Source: Chloranthus sessilifolius
Lineage: Eukaryota; Streptophyta; Magnoliopsida; Chloranthales; Chloranthaceae
Length of the DNA: 64,000 nt
Direction: 5' to 3'
NCBI GenBank assembly: GCA_021018995.1
Contig: CM037595.1
Coordinates: 97,367,491 to 97,431,490 of the forward strand
Shown: in pieces, positions 21,991 through 34,788 of the stretch
Numbering within the stretch: the stretch's first letter is position 1
Layout: each line of letters begins with the position of its first letter
Made by a program: the position numbers and the translations under genes
The notes under the pieces: generated by a model
Told to the model about the DNA's origin: nothing
Seen by the model: the letters and a program-made list of their open reading frames with translations, nothing else
Databases searched by the model: none

Positions 21991-24900
21991 AAACATTAAT
22001 GCCTTGTTTGACAAAACTCATGGGAAGTTTTTTTTTTTTTTACTTTTCATGGGTTGGTGAAAAAAAAAACTCATGGGAAGGTTTTTTTTAAATAAAATTA
22101 TGAGTGTGTAAAACTTTTTTGGCCAACCGTTTAGCTAATAAGTTGTAAAATTTGATGTGCTACCGTTTTCCTCTTGGATACTATTGTCGACGGCAAACGT
22201 ATTTTTTCCGGTGGCTATGATTCACCGGCAATGGTATCACAATTGCCGACGACGATACTATTGCCGACGACGAATATATTTTTTCCTGCATATCAAGTTA
22301 TAATCCGTCGATAATGTTCTCTTAACGGTCACTAACCGTTCTAATCACTGGCGACCATATTTTCTTTGCCGGCCGTCTCTTACCATCAAAACTAAAATCA
22401 AATCGAGCTGAATCAGTTTGGTTCGGTGTCAGTTTTCATTCAGTTTAGATCCGATTCAGAATACTCAATTTTCAGTATTTTTTTGCCCCCTATGTACTAC
22501 ATGAACATGCTCTCTTTTGGGATGTGTACCATTTGGAATCAAAATCTGATCGTCATTGTAGGCAAGATCTCAAGATATATTATGCCAAAGACTAGTAGGA
22601 AGAAAAACAATATGCATCATCCAATTTAAAGCAATCAACGACTTAAGTACACGCAACCCGAGTTTAAAAGGTACCATAAACCATTCAAGTATACAACTAA
22701 CCTCTTGCAAGGCGAAAAATAAAAAAACTTCTCGCAAGGTGATGAGTGCTAAAAGTTAAAACTGAAAATAAAATATAAAGCGAGGGTTAAACCGAAAATC
22801 GGGTTTACAGAAAAGGACAAAGCTAGATTTGAAGGGAATCCTTCCTATTTGTCAGATTCAAAGCAGTAAATGTATGTTGGCCGGAGGAGATGGGGCGAGG
22901 TTAGAATTTTATAGTGCAAATAAATAGTACGATTATGAGGTGAGGTTGCATGTAAACCGTCTGATATAAAGGCTATGATCTACAGATCTACGACACAAAA
23001 GAGTGGTGCAAAAGTCAATCTCTATCATATGATTCGATACAATCAACTGTTGAATCGGATAATTGCTTTAGAGTGCTTTGAGTCATATGATAAAGATTAT
23101 GCTTGGTGCCATTCTTTTCACTTATAATCTTTAAATTATGACCTTCAAATTAATTGGCTAAGATGGTTGGGTTACATTTATTGGCGTCATTGTTGTTATG
23201 TATTGTTCTTTGAAAGCGCACACGTCCTAGACCCCTTGAAGACTATTGATTGCTTTGGATCAGATGAGGGTGATTGTTTTTCACCCCAATCGTCCATAGA
23301 ATGGATCTTAAGATCATGTAACACCTATCAAACGGTCAGTTTGTAATTTCATGTGTCCCTAGTCCCCAAAATATGGCCCTAAAGTCATGTTTGAGTATGA
23401 TATGTGCTATATGATTGAAGAGTCATATTTTGGGTATCGATGATATAGGAAATCAAAAATTGACCGTCAGATTGATGCACCATGAACCCAAGATCTATTT
23501 TGTGAAAGATCTTTGTTAGAAAAGATCTCCATCATCTGATTCGAAGAAATCAACGTTTTTTTTAGGGGTCTGAAATGTAGGCGCTTTCAGAGAACGCGTG
23601 GGCGCGAAGAAAGAGGTATTGACATGTGTGCCACATTAACAAAAAATTGAGCGTTTGATGATAAGCTCATGGTCTCAAGATCCATTATATGAAAAATTAT
23701 GGTAAAAAAAAACCTCGATCGATTGGTCCGAAGCAATCAAACGATTTTAAGTATGAAATACTCGAGTTGAGAAGAACAAATTTCAGGTTGTAAGGGTGGC
23801 CACCTAAATTTCTCAAAGCATTTAGCCTATGTCGTGGGCGGAAAAAAGTTTCAGCTAAATTTTGGCTGGAACTTTTGTGTGAGTTTTTTTTCTATAAAAC
23901 TCTCATTTGTGGGTCCCACTACATTGCCAAACACTTGCATTTTTTATTTTTGTGGAAAATTTTAAATTTCCAGCAAGTTTTTGCCAGAACTCGTGTTAAC
24001 AAACAAGGTAAGAGATGCAAAAGAGTAGTATGTGTGGCTAAAATGCCTATCATGAGGTAAATATCTAATTAGTGGTAATGGGCTATGCTTGGGCTAAAAA
24101 ACCTTTTACATATGGGTCGGAGTCAAATCGGGCGGATTTGAAAATTAAATCACATAAATGCAACCCCAACCTTAATCCATTACCAAGCGATCATTAAGTA
24201 GGAATGAGTACACAGATATGGTGATAAAGCTTGTTATTGGTATTGTTTGGTGTGAGATCTAAAATGGCGGCTTGATTTTGCTCCCCAAGGTTACGGGTGC
24301 TAAACGACTCCCCTTAGGTTATTCGAATGTAATTGGTGTGTATAAATCGTGAAATAATTGTGGCAAGTGATAACACCCAATAGGGATTAGTCTAAGTCCA
24401 TGTATGATATCAACTTACACCGTATCATTCCTAGATAATGTTCCATCAAATCACCAAAGGCATGTACTTTTTTGGGCAAAAAGTGGATTTGGCGCACTAC
24501 AAAGTAGTTTCAATGAAGGATCAAAATACAGGATTAGGTTTTCATTCCAGCCGAAATCGAAATTTTGGTCGAAAGCTTTTGGGTCACGCGGAAATTTTGA
24601 TGCCTAAATTTTATTTTATTATTATTTTTAAATCCAAAATATCAGCCTATAACTTCAAATTATCACCCGATAATTTGCTGGTTCGATATTTTGCCCTTTC
24701 GAGATTTTATTTCGGTGGAGTCTAAATCCATATGTTTCGACCGAAATTTTGATTCATGATTTCATTTCAAAATGCCTTAATCCTAATAAAAATCACTTTA
24801 TGAGCATGATCCGTAGCACTATCAAATAAATTATAATAGCACATGTCTGTCTCTATACACCAATGGGTGCATGTGTTGAGTCATCAAAGCTATCGAGGAA

Positions 24901-25615
24901 CTCGCCAAAATATGGGTAGTTCTATTCGACTCTTTTAATTAATGAGGGCGTTCTTACACTGCAAATCAGTTGATCGCTTTGAATTTTACAATGAAGATTA
25001 ATTTTCATCTCAATCTTTGACATAATCAATCTTGATGTCATGAGTGTACAATCAAACGATCAATTTTTTATTTTACAAAACACATATTCTAAAAGAATGA
25101 CTCAAAAATTATATGGCATACATCATATTGAACATGTTATTTTTTGGGGGATTTATGTCATGTGAGCGAAAAAATTAACCTTTGATGATATGCTCATGGC
25201 AAGATCAATTGTGTGGAAGATTGGGATATAAATCGATCTCCATCGACAAATTCAACACAACAGTGAACAGAGCTACCCCCAAAAGATTGCCTAATTAAAA
25301 GAGGGGATCCATTACTTGCACACACGAGGTCGGTCCAAGCACACAGTTAAAGCAAAGAATTATGACAGCCCAGCATTACACTAATGTTGGTCAAGCTCAT
25401 TATTAGTACATATAATCATGTCCATGAAAAGATGGAAATCATTGTCCTTTAATATTGACGATTGAAAATGATATAAATCCGTTCAAAGAGATAAAATAGT
25501 TCAAATTATTTAATGAATGTTATCTTTGGCTCAATTAAATTTAATATATTAGCTGTCACTAAAATGAGTTAGATTGTTGAAAATCATATGGAGCATGCCC
25601 TAAAAATGAGAATAT
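21991..25615. other. Intergenic stretch with worn fold-back repeats
   Basis: No gene is recognisable. Text of the type 'AGATCTTGAGATCAT', 'CACCTATCAGACGG' and 'GGAATCAAGATCT', known from the fold-back element at 25,737-25,925, recurs in fragments at about 22,930-23,110, 23,240-23,560 and 25,190-25,260. A short GCCGACGACG-rich block lies near 22,190-22,270. Near 24,480-24,780 there is GAAATTTTGGTCGAAA-type text like the CAAGGATC MITEs. Confidence 0.45.

Positions 25616-25678
<63 letters not shown>
25616..25678. repeat. (TA)n microsatellite
   Basis: About 63 bp of TA with one TT interruption. Confidence 0.95.
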
Positions 25679-25680
<2 letters not shown>

Positions 25681-25736
25681 GATCATCGCTTAGTGTGATC
25701 TTGATCGGTCAAACATGTAAATCACAATATTTTATA

Positions 25737-25925
25737 AAATAGATCTTGAGATCATAGCGCACCTCTCAGACGGTTAGATCTTAATTCCATGTGGCATAAA
25801 TCCCCAAAAGTGATTGTGATTATGGCTGCACCTATCATACAATCACTTTTAGAGATGTGTGTCATGTGGAATCAAGATCTAACCATCCGATAGGTGCGCC
25901 ATGATCTCAACATCTATTTTGTGAA
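25737..25925. mobile_element. Fold-back element, ~85-bp inverted arms
   Basis: The arm at 25,737-25,822 (AGATCTTGAGATCAT ... CACTTTTG side) returns inverted at 25,844-25,925 with modest divergence around a ~20-bp centre. The same family appears at 42,057-42,361 and in fragments across 22.9-25.3 kb and 29.0-30.0 kb. It is coding-free. No convincing target duplication is seen. Confidence 0.7.
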
Positions 25926-26123
25926 AGATTGAGATGAAAAATTATCTCCATCCTCTGGTTCATGATAGTCAATGGTTTTTTATGATTAGAAACCATCATA
26001 AATTTGAATGAAAAGTCACGTGGACCAAAATTCTAATAAGACTTAGACCCATCACTTTGCTCAATCTTATAGAAATAATATCGATATCTAAGCAGCCGCA
26101 GGCTCAGAATTTTCTCACACGGG

Positions 26124-26455
26124 CATAGTGACAAATTTTGTTTTCGGAAACATTTCAGTAGGGGGTTATTTCAGATAAATTTTGAGAAAAATTCGAAAAG
26201 TTTCGGAAAAATTTTGGGGAGTACAAAAAATATTAAATATAAATTATATTTAAACTTCATAAAAATTTTATTTATTATTTTAAAAATGACAAAAATTAAA
26301 ACAGATTTATTAATTTTGGTGAAATTTCATTAATTTTGGCGAAACTTCAGTGATTTCAGAGAAATCATCGAAATTTCGCTGAGAGTTTCGCCTGACCCCT
26401 GTTTTGATAAATTTCAAAGAAATTTTGGAGAATTTCAGATAAATTTGTCAGTATG
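26124..26455. mobile_element. hAT MITE, CATAGTGAC family, copy 1
   Basis: A 332-bp element with terminal inverted repeats CATAGTGACAAATTT and CATACTGACAAATTT (one mismatch). It is flanked by CACACGGG and CTCATGGG, a weak 8-bp duplication matching at 6 of 8. The body is AT-rich with GAAATTTCG-type subrepeats. It is inverted relative to copy 2 at 29,450. Confidence 0.8.
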
Positions 26456-26472
26456 CTCATGGGTGGGCGCAC

Positions 26473-28713
26473 TGTGACGGGGCCAATACTCGAGCTTGTA
26501 GCATGGTGCTTGGGGCACGACATGTGGTGCCAGGAGTGCACGCGACATGGGGCCAAGTGGGCCTGGCGACGTGATCGCTTCTTGAGGAGCGCTGCGATCG
26601 CATGTGGGTAGGATCTTGGAGGCGACACCAATAGGTTTGATGTTCTCCTGTCATTCGGGTCGAATGATTGTTTTACCCCTCTATGTGGGAGAGGAGCTGG
26701 AGAGTTGCCTTCCACCCACACGGGGCCTTGCGTTGCTAGAGGGGGCGCAAGTGTCTCCTAGGCCTAAAAGGGTGGGTCTAGGATGTTGACGCAGCGATGC
26801 CGTGTGCCACCCAAGGGAGGTTGATGTGTGGCTCCGGACTACGCGTTGCGGTGCATACGGGTGGGCAACCTCGTGAGAACACCAGAACGTTGTGTGGGAC
26901 TCAGTTGAGCATTATAGCATGTGGGCCAAGGATGAACGGGTGCTAGTAATTCGGAACTCACACGAAGGCAGGCTGCGTGGGACTCAGTTGAGCATGCGAG
27001 CGCGAGGCACAAGGCTGTGGGCTTGGTTCGGTATGTGAGCAAGACATGATGGCATGGGGAGCTGCATGCCAAGACTGCTGCGAAGCGAGATACTAGTGCA
27101 AAGGCAGTGGTGAAGCTTGAGAGCAAGCGGTTTAGCACAAAGCAAACGAAGGTCATGTTGGGAGAATTCCCGTCCTCTAGGCGGGTGGTATCAGAACTGA
27201 TGTGTAGATGGGTTGGCTTCGTTGCATGCGGTAGCGAAACACCGTGTGGGTTAAAAGCGCGTCGAAGGACGCTCCGCGACTATTGGTATCAGAAGTAGGC
27301 TGACTTAGTGCAGCGTGTGTTAAGTGTCACACGGGACTGAGGTTGCGGAAGTGCGACCCCGTGACATTTTGGTATCAGACCCAAGTTCGATCAAGAAGTG
27401 ATGATGCTATTGAGTAAATTGGTGCGGAGGCACGCGGTGTGGTGTCAAGAGGGCATGCGACATCCATGAACAAAATTGGTGTCAGCAGTGACACGCGGTG
27501 TGGTGTCAAGAGGGCACGCGACATCCCTGAGCTAGTTAACAGGTGAGGGCCTTGTGACAGCAGAACCAAGTTGACTCGGCCGGTGTGCGGTGGGGAGCTA
27601 GTGGGAAGGTGCGAACCTAAAGAACTAGAAATGTGATGCTAACAGGTTGGGAGGAGTTGGCGGGGTCGGTTCACTGCGATCATACGTCAACGAGGACGTT
27701 GACATTTATGGAGTGGTGGAAAATGTGACGGGGCCAATACTCGAGCTTGTAGCATGGTGCTTGGGGCACGACATGTGGTGCAAGGAGTGCACGCGACATG
27801 GGGCCAAGTGGGCCTGGAGACGTGGTCGCGCTGCGAGGACGCGACACGGTCGCATGTGGGTATGATGCGGGAGCGACACAGTCGCGGCACGGACGTGACA
27901 CAGCCAAGGTGGGCTAGCGATGCAGGAGGCGTTGCGGTATGCCAAACCAATAGGTTTGAGGTTCTCCTGCTATTCAGGTCGAATGACTGTTTTACCCCTC
28001 TATGTGGGAGAGGAGCTGGAGAGTTGCCTTCCACCCACACAGGGCCTTGTGTTGCTAGAGGGGGCGCAAGTGTCTCCTAGGCCTGAAAGGGTGGGTCTAG
28101 GACGTCGACGCAGCGATGCCGTGTGCCACCAAAGGGAGGTTGATGTATGGCTCCGGACTACGCGTTGCGGTGCATACGGTTGGGCAACCTCGTGAGAACA
28201 CCAGAACGCTGTGTGGGACTCAGTTGAGCACGATAGCATGTGGGCCAAGGATGAACGGGTGCTAGTAATTCGAAACGCACACGAAGGCAGGCTGCGTGGG
28301 ACTCAGTTGAGCATGCGAGGGCGAGGCACAAGGCTGTGAGCTTGGTTCGGTATGTGAGTAAGACATGATGGCATGGGGAGCTGCATGCCAAGACTGTTGC
28401 GAAGCGAGGTACTAGTGCAGTGCACAGGGTGAAGCTTGAGCAAGCCAAGTTTAAACACAGTGGTGTAAACGAGCGTGTCGTAAGGGGCATGACATAGTTG
28501 GATGGTAGGCCGCGAAATAGAGGTAACCGTGTTAGGGGAGTTTCCGTCCTCTAGGCGGGTGGTATCAGAGATGATGTGTAGATGAGTTGGCTTCGTTGCA
28601 TGTAGTAGCGGCTGGTTAAAAGCGCGTCGAAGACGCCTCATGATGGTATCAAGTAGGGGACTTAGCGCACGTGTTAAGTGCCGCATATGAGGTGTTGAAG
28701 TGCGACCGTGACA
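26473..28713 (+). mobile_element. Coding-free LTR element, copy A
   Basis: Two long direct repeats surround a short middle. LTR 1 is 26,473-27,366 and LTR 2 is 27,724-28,713 (TGTGACGGGG ... GTGACA). The ~357-bp middle starts with TTTTGGTATCAGAC, a tRNA-iMet-type primer site, and ends in the purine-rich GGAGTGGTGGAAAA. There is no gag or pol, so it is a non-autonomous element that depended on another element's proteins. The LTRs are unusually GC-rich for this window. The middle also holds a short tandem duplication (GGCACGCGGTGTGGTGTCAA type) near 27,428-27,525. Flanks CGCAC and CTCAC agree at 4 of 5. Confidence 0.88.
27367..27379 (+). promoter_or_regulatory. Primer binding site of copy A
   Basis: TTTTGGTATCAGA directly after the LTR end GTGACA; it matches the initiator-methionine tRNA site. 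Confidence 0.85.
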
Positions 28714-29449
28714 CTCACCAAATCGGGGTTCGACAATAATTCGACGAGGTTTAAATTTGGAAAAATCCGGTAAATCCGAGAAGTTTGAAGAAATATTCGG
28801 AGGAAAAATCACTAAGAAAAATTAAAATAAAAAAATAAAAAAATTATAAATTATAAAAAAAAAATTAAAAATTTTAGTAAGTCACAACATTTTAAAAAAA
28901 TTCGAGAATTACTCAAAAATAATTCTCGAGCTTTTCAAAAATTCGGCGATTTTTGTGACTATAGGGGGCCACTAAAAAAGTGAGTTACTATTGAGTAAGT
29001 GGTACAATTCAAGAGACTTGATACTCAAGTCACTTTTAAAAATGTGTACCATATGGAATCAATATTTGTACTCTTTAATTGGTGCACCATAATTTAAAGG
29101 TTTGTGATAAAAAAGATTAATTTGATTCAAAAGAAGTAAAAAAAAAAATTATAATTAAATACGGGATATTACCTAAATCTAATATACTGACCGTATTGAC
29201 AGTACAACAAAAAATTGCCGCTATTAGTCCTGACGTAATCAAAAAAATGCTTTAATAGCAAGTGCCGCTGAAACCCTTTATTTTTGTAGTGTGAATTGGA
29301 TAATGGAGATCTCTTTTTCTTTTGTCCAATCTCTTACACAATAGATCATGAGATTAGAGCTGTCAATTCAAATAGAACGCATAGTTCAATGAATTAGTAT
29401 TGGTGTGAGCGCCAAGAGTACTCAAATCATATTTTAGATGCGCGCCACA
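28714..29449. other. AT-rich intergenic stretch
   Basis: Contains AATTCG-type low-complexity text and a fragment of the GATC-rich fold-back family near 29,000-29,130. No gene is visible. Confidence 0.45.
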
Positions 29450-29790
29450 CATAGTGACAAATTTCTTTGAAATTCTCTAAAATTTCTTCGAAATTTATCG
29501 AAATAGGGGTCAGGTGAAACTTTTGGCGAAATTTCGATGATTTCCCTGAAATTGCTGAAATTTTATTATTTTATGCAAAATTAATGAAATTTCACCGAAA
29601 TTAATAAATCTTTTTTAATTTTTGTCATTTTTAAAATAATAAATAAAATTTTTATGAAGTTTAAATATAATTTATATTTAATATTTTTTGTACTCTCCGA
29701 AATTTTTTCGAAACTTTTCGAATTTTTCTCGAAATTTATCTAAAATGAACCCTTACCAAAATGTTGCTGAAAACGAAATTTATCACTATG
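29450..29790. mobile_element. hAT MITE, CATAGTGAC family, copy 2
   Basis: A 341-bp element with inverted ends CATAGTGACAAATTT and CATAGTGATAAATTT. It is bounded by a perfect 8-bp target duplication GCGCCACA (29,442-29,449 and 29,791-29,798), diagnostic of hAT transposition. It is largely the reverse complement of copy 1 and has no coding content. Confidence 0.93.
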
Positions 29791-29798
29791 GCGCCACA

Positions 29799-30177
29799 TG
29801 GAATCATCATGTGTACCATTTATAGGTGAGTCATGATCTAAACTTCTTTGGTATAAAATGCTAAGAGTAAAAATGATATTTATCATTTAGGCCAATGCTA
29901 TCAAATGTTAACGGGCACCATATGAATCTAAGATACTATGAATTTTAAATGACTTTTGACTGCTTTGAATCGAATGATGGAGACCATCTTTTGACTCAAT
30001 TTTTTGCACCATAGATCTCGATATCTTTGGAACCAGATCACACATAATACACGGTTATCTACATATTGCATACCTCCCAAAATTGACCAAAGTTCAACGA
30101 TCTTCGATGCAGGTTACATAACTAATACCTACTTTCTTCTAATCAAATAATTTGATTTTCAAACTTGTGACTAGAAG
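29799..30177. other. Intergenic, fold-back fragments
   Basis: Contains worn pieces of the GATC-rich fold-back family; no gene is seen. Confidence 0.4.
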
Positions 30178-30290
30178 TAGGGCTGTAATGGGCCGGGCCG
30201 GGTTTTCATCTGGCCCATTTTTTAAAAAAAAATTTGGGCTTAGCTCGGTCCGATTAGCTATCCGGGTCGGGCTTAGCCCGTTTTTAGAAT
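30178..30290 (+). mobile_element. hAT-derivative end fragment
   Basis: Starts TAGGGCTGTAATGGGCCGGG, the same terminal sequence as the element at 20,451. It continues in CCGGGTCGGGCTTAGCCC text until it is replaced by copia-type LTR sequence. Only one end is present. Confidence 0.6.
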
Positions 30291-31000
30291 TATCGGGATT
30301 TCACTTGTGTCTTTTCAGATAAGAGTAAAAGGAAAAGTCGATTCCACTTGTGTCTTTTCAAATTTATTGTGAAGAGATACCAAACTTATGTCTTTTCATA
30401 TTTACGGTGAAGAGATAAATCCAAATCCAAATTTCAAAAGACATTTCTTTAGGTTGATAATATTATAAGCTTGCCATTGAATTATTATCAATATATATAA
30501 TGATAATTATAAACTTAATTTTGAAACAATAAAATATATATTACTATACTAATATATATAACAATCCCCCACTTATTTCAAAATAAAAAAAACTGTGTAT
30601 TAGAGCGATCATACTAAGCATCATCAGAGGTACCAATCGGTTTAAACCTGTGACTAGTACATACAACTCAAAGTTTGTAAGGATTTAAGTAGCTTATAGC
30701 CTTGAACTTAAAACCTGTCTAACAAATCGGAATTACATATACACTTACTATGACCTAAATCATTAGTGACATAAGGTCTGCGCTTTACATCAATGCGTTA
30801 AAATCCTGATTTCATGAGTATCTTAGAGAGCTGATCGAATCTCTGTTGAAGTGGTGATAGCCTATTAATGCTTATTTTTTCTAAATTTTATTTTTAAGTC
30901 TTCTTATTTTAATAAAGAACAGTTTAAGTCATCGCCCACATCATGTAAATTTATTATATCTACTATTAAAAAATGTATCTTACCAGGGCTCGTTATCGTT
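30291..31000 (-). mobile_element. Ty1/copia-type 3' end fragment (LTR start plus internal part)
   Basis: In minus orientation. The LTR part 30,291-30,563 begins (minus strand) TGTTATATATATTAG. The purine tract GAAATAAGTGGGGGAT lies just outside at 30,564-30,579, and internal non-coding sequence follows to about 31,000. The LTR text is shared, inverted, with the copia-type LTR at 58,873-59,690 (repeated AAAAGACACAAGTG motifs). It is a truncated fossil; copia assignment rests on the LTR and purine-tract style. Confidence 0.55.
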
Positions 31001-31090
31001 GCAGGGATACAGACTATAGTAAACAATACAGTGTGATTTAAACTAATTCAAGGAAAACAGACTACAATAAACAATAACATTAGGAGACTA

Positions 31091-31092
<2 letters not shown>

Positions 31093-31146
<54 letters not shown>
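31093..31146. repeat. (TA)n microsatellite
   Basis: About 54 bp of uninterrupted TA. Confidence 0.97.
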
Positions 31147-31151
<5 letters not shown>

Positions 31152-32091
31152 AGAAATAAATAAGTTAAACGGTGCTAACGTGGAAAAGGCTTGGCTTAGA
31201 GCTGGCCTTTTGCATAAAGAATGAAACTATAGGGCCGTTTTTGCAATTAAGTAAAATTATAGGGCCAAAAATGTAAATTTCCCTAGATTGAACATTAGTT
31301 ATGATAAACATGAGTTTGAACATTAGGGTATAAGAGGATTAGTATGCAATAATTAGGATTTGTCATTTATGTTTCTTTTTCCGTTGCTTATATGTGCATT
31401 TGTATTATTCTTTTGCGAAACTTTGAACTATGTTACAATGAATATACGGCCTAAGATCTTACAATCAAGGATTGTGAGGACTCGAGTCGTTACACTTATG
31501 ATCTATCGTGAAGACGTAGCAATTCAATTCCATATTTTTCCTAAGATCTGTCCCGATAAAAACACCATATTTTTCTTTGATTTTATATATAAAATATCCG
31601 GTTGGGTTGACCTGTCCTGATTTTTGCCCTATCTAAACCGACTCGACCCAACCTCTTAGTCAACCTGACTTGGCGGGTCAAGGATATACCCGAAACCTAA
31701 CCCGACCTGAAGCCTGACCCAAAAGCCCGATCCGACCAAGTAAAAACCCCTATTTCCTGTGATTTTATTTATATAATTTTTTAGCCTGTACGACCAACCA
31801 AAGTTTTGTGCAACCCAACTCTTTAGTCTGCCTGACCCGAATTTTCACGGTTATATGTCATACCGAATCCGAAAAGTTGTCTCGACCTGATAAAACCCCC
31901 TTATTTTCCTTTTGATTTTATGTATAAAATATTAAGTTGGGTCGACCCGAACTGACCCGATCCAACCTTTTAGTTGACTCGAACCGACGGACGGGTCAAG
32001 GGGATTTGCCCGACCTTACCCAAAACCTGGTCCGACTCAGTAAAAACCCCCAATTTTCCTTTGATTTTATATATAAAATTTCGGGCAAGGT

Positions 32092-32264
32092 CAAGGATCA
32101 AAATTTTGGCCGGAATGATCGAAATTATCGGTTTTGGTCCACACTGAAACGATAATTTGGGACCGAAATTTCGGTCATAGAATATATGGGTTTGAAATTA
32201 TCGACCGAAATTTTGGTTTCGATCCCCTCCGAAACCGAAACGAAAACCGAAATTTTGATCCTTG
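32092..32264. mobile_element. hAT MITE, CAAGGATC family, copy 1
   Basis: 173 bp with inverted ends CAAGGATCAAAATTT on both sides. It is framed by a perfect 8-bp target duplication GGCAAGGT (32,084-32,091 and 32,265-32,272). The inside is GAAATTTCGG subrepeats. It is inserted inside the tandem repeat. Confidence 0.93.
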
Positions 32265-32408
32265 GGCAAGGTCGACCAAACCTGACCCAACGTTTTAGTT
32301 GAACTGATGGGTTAAGTGTATTTGCCCTATCCGACCCGGCCCGTCCAAAAACCCTGCCCAACCCAAATATCAAAATCCCAACCCAACCCAAAAAAGCCAC
32401 ATATTTTC

Positions 32409-32413
<5 letters not shown>

Positions 32414-32474
<61 letters not shown>
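32414..32474. repeat. (TA)n microsatellite
   Basis: About 60 bp of TA within a tandem-repeat unit. Confidence 0.97.
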
Positions 32475-32477
<3 letters not shown>

Positions 32478-32962
32478 TGGGTCGCGTGGAACTGATCCAA
32501 CTCAACCTTTTACTCTACCTGACCCAAGGGGTCAGGGTATTTGCCTGGCCCAACCAGAAAACCGAACCCGACTCAATAAAAATATCCTATTTCCTTTGAT
32601 TATATATATATATAATTTTGGGCCGATCGGAACCCATTTTTGCACGACCCGACCCAACTTTTCAGTCTATTCGACCCGATGAGTCAAGTGTATGTGCTTG
32701 ACCCGAAAACCCCTAGCCTATTTTCTTTGGATTATATATATATATAATATCGGGTTATGTCAGGTTAGATGCCTCATGCCCGATCTGACCTGATGGGTCA
32801 AGCTTATCACTTATCTGCTCGAAATGGTAAAAACATCGAGTCGGGTGGGTCGAGTATCGGGTTGACCGACCTATTGGCAGCCTTATATTGCTTACTAGTT
32901 GAAAAGATTGTGTACGAAACCTGTGCAATATGTCGGGAGTGATCAGAGGATGTCTGATGCAT

Positions 32963-33159
32963 CAAGGATTAAAATTTCAGCCGAAATGACCAAAATTTCG
33001 GTCGAAATTATCGGTTTCAGTCCACACCGAAACGATAATTTGGGACCAAAATTTCGGTCATAAAATATATGAGATTGAAATTATCGGCCGAAATTTCGGT
33101 CCAAAATTTCGGTTTCGGTCCACTCGAAACCGAAACGAAAACCGAAATTTTGATCCTTG
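32963..33159. mobile_element. hAT MITE, CAAGGATC family, copy 2
   Basis: 197 bp. Ends are CAAGGATTAAAATTT and the complement of CAAGGATCAAAATTT. The 8-bp flanks TGATGCAT and CGATGCAT match at 7 of 8. Confidence 0.9.
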
Positions 33160-34578
33160 CGATGCATTGAGTGATGGAATCTAAATGGATCTGACGATCC
33201 GACCATCCAAAATTAAGCCTAAAGATCTAGGCGCACGATCAATCAAAAACAATAAATTTATAACCTATAAATATGCGCACCTTGAGCGTTAGCCATCGAT
33301 AGTTGGTTGCTGATCTTCAACCACGTTCTCGCGTTCAATGTCTCCTAGCACAATGGGGATGCTCTCGCCAATAGGGAGGATTGAATTCTGTCGAGCTATC
33401 GTTGGGACCAGGCACCCCTTATATTTATAGCCAAAGAGTCCTATCCCATTAAGGACTGAAATTGCTAATTGTAGTGTGATTAGAAATCACAATCATACCT
33501 TAACTGAAAGACTTAACAACCAGTTGCCTATTCTCTTCAAACTCACCAGAATAGCAATTGTACATCTCAAGGTTGATCTTATACCATTCACTGGTCAACG
33601 GGTTTGACCATAGTGATGGCCACCAAAATAGGAACTTCTTACATTGAGTGCAAAGTTGGTGGAAGCTACCCTACATTGAATATTCTTTACCATTATTTTG
33701 ATATTTATTTGTTGGGTTTTAAAGGTTTATGCAATGGGGTTTATTAAAAGGGGCAGTTACTTGCACACACTTTTCAAGTGATTGCACCGTATTGCATCAG
33801 ATTGCACCAAATTTAAAAGACTTGAAGTTTGGCAACCTCTACTATGTGAAAACATCATCTAAGCTGTTTGATTTGAGGGCCATGATTTAAAGATATCAAT
33901 TACAAAAGATTAGAACAAAATATAATTTTTATCTTTTGATTAAATGCATTCAAAGGCTATTATATAATTCAATAGTTGACTACAATAGATCATATGACAA
34001 GTATCGTGTTTTGCTACAATTTTATGTCCCAGTGGTTTATTATTAATCATGAACTTCAAATCAGACAACTCATATTGCATTTTTACATATCACATGCCCC
34101 TAAAATACGAAGTCTTTATTTAAATTCGGTGCAATCACTTGAAAAACGTGTGCAAGTAATAGCTCCCTTACTAAAATTGACTGTTTCCGTATATTTGTAT
34201 CGACTAAAAATACTCTTTTTCAGTGTTTTCTTATATTTGTATTGACTAAAAATACCCTTTTTTCAGTTGGAGAACAAATTTTTTTGTTTAGTACCATAAG
34301 AGTGGAATTGTAATTTTAGAGAAGTCATTTCTGACAACATAATCAAATGAAGGAAATACTATTTCCAAAGGAAATCAAATCTCAAGAAATTAGTATGAAA
34401 CTGTCAATTCGCCTAGAAGAACTCAATTCCTAGTTATCAGAACTTTGCACGTAATTTTTACTTGTAAAAGTAACGTTACTTGCAAAATTAACATTTCCTT
34501 ATCAAGTTAACATTTGTTTTAAGGCAAAATTAACATTACCTGCAAAATATTAATGACTAAATTACCTGCAATTTGAAC
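33160..34578. other. Intergenic stretch, no supported gene
   Basis: Around 33,280-33,600 there is text that looks like transcribed non-coding retroelement sequence (including CTTATATTTATAGCC), but I cannot place it in a family. Fold-back fragments lie at about 33,750-34,160. Confidence 0.4.
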
Positions 34579-34788
34579 CAAGGATCAAAATTTCGGTTTT
34601 CATTTTGATTTCGGAGGAGATCGAAATTGAAATTTTGGACCGAAATTTCGGCAGAAATTTCGGCCAATAATTTCAATCCCATATATTCTATGACCGAAAT
34701 TTCGGTCCTAAATTATCGTTTCGGTGTGGACCGAAACCGATAATTTTGGCCGAAATTTCGGTCATTTCGGCCAAAATTTTGATCCTTG
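34579..34788. mobile_element. hAT MITE, CAAGGATC family, copy 3
   Basis: 210 bp, inverted relative to copies 1 and 2. Ends are CAAGGATCAAAATTT on both sides. The 8-bp flanks ATTTGAAC and ATCTGAAC match at 7 of 8. Confidence 0.9.

Larger units (their letters stand above)
31560..32780. repeat. Degenerate tandem repeat, unit about 150-190 bp
   Basis: About six to seven diverged units. Each has 'TTTTCCTTTGATTTTATATATA', then 'TCGGGTTGGGTCGACC'-like text, then 'CAACCTTTTAGTC', 'GACGGGTCAAGG' and 'GACTCAGTAAAAACCCC'. The TTTGATTTTATATA anchor recurs near 31,575, 31,757, 31,912, 32,058, 32,410, 32,595 and 32,725. One unit holds a MITE (32,092-32,264) and another a large TA expansion (32,414-32,474). 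Confidence 0.8.
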
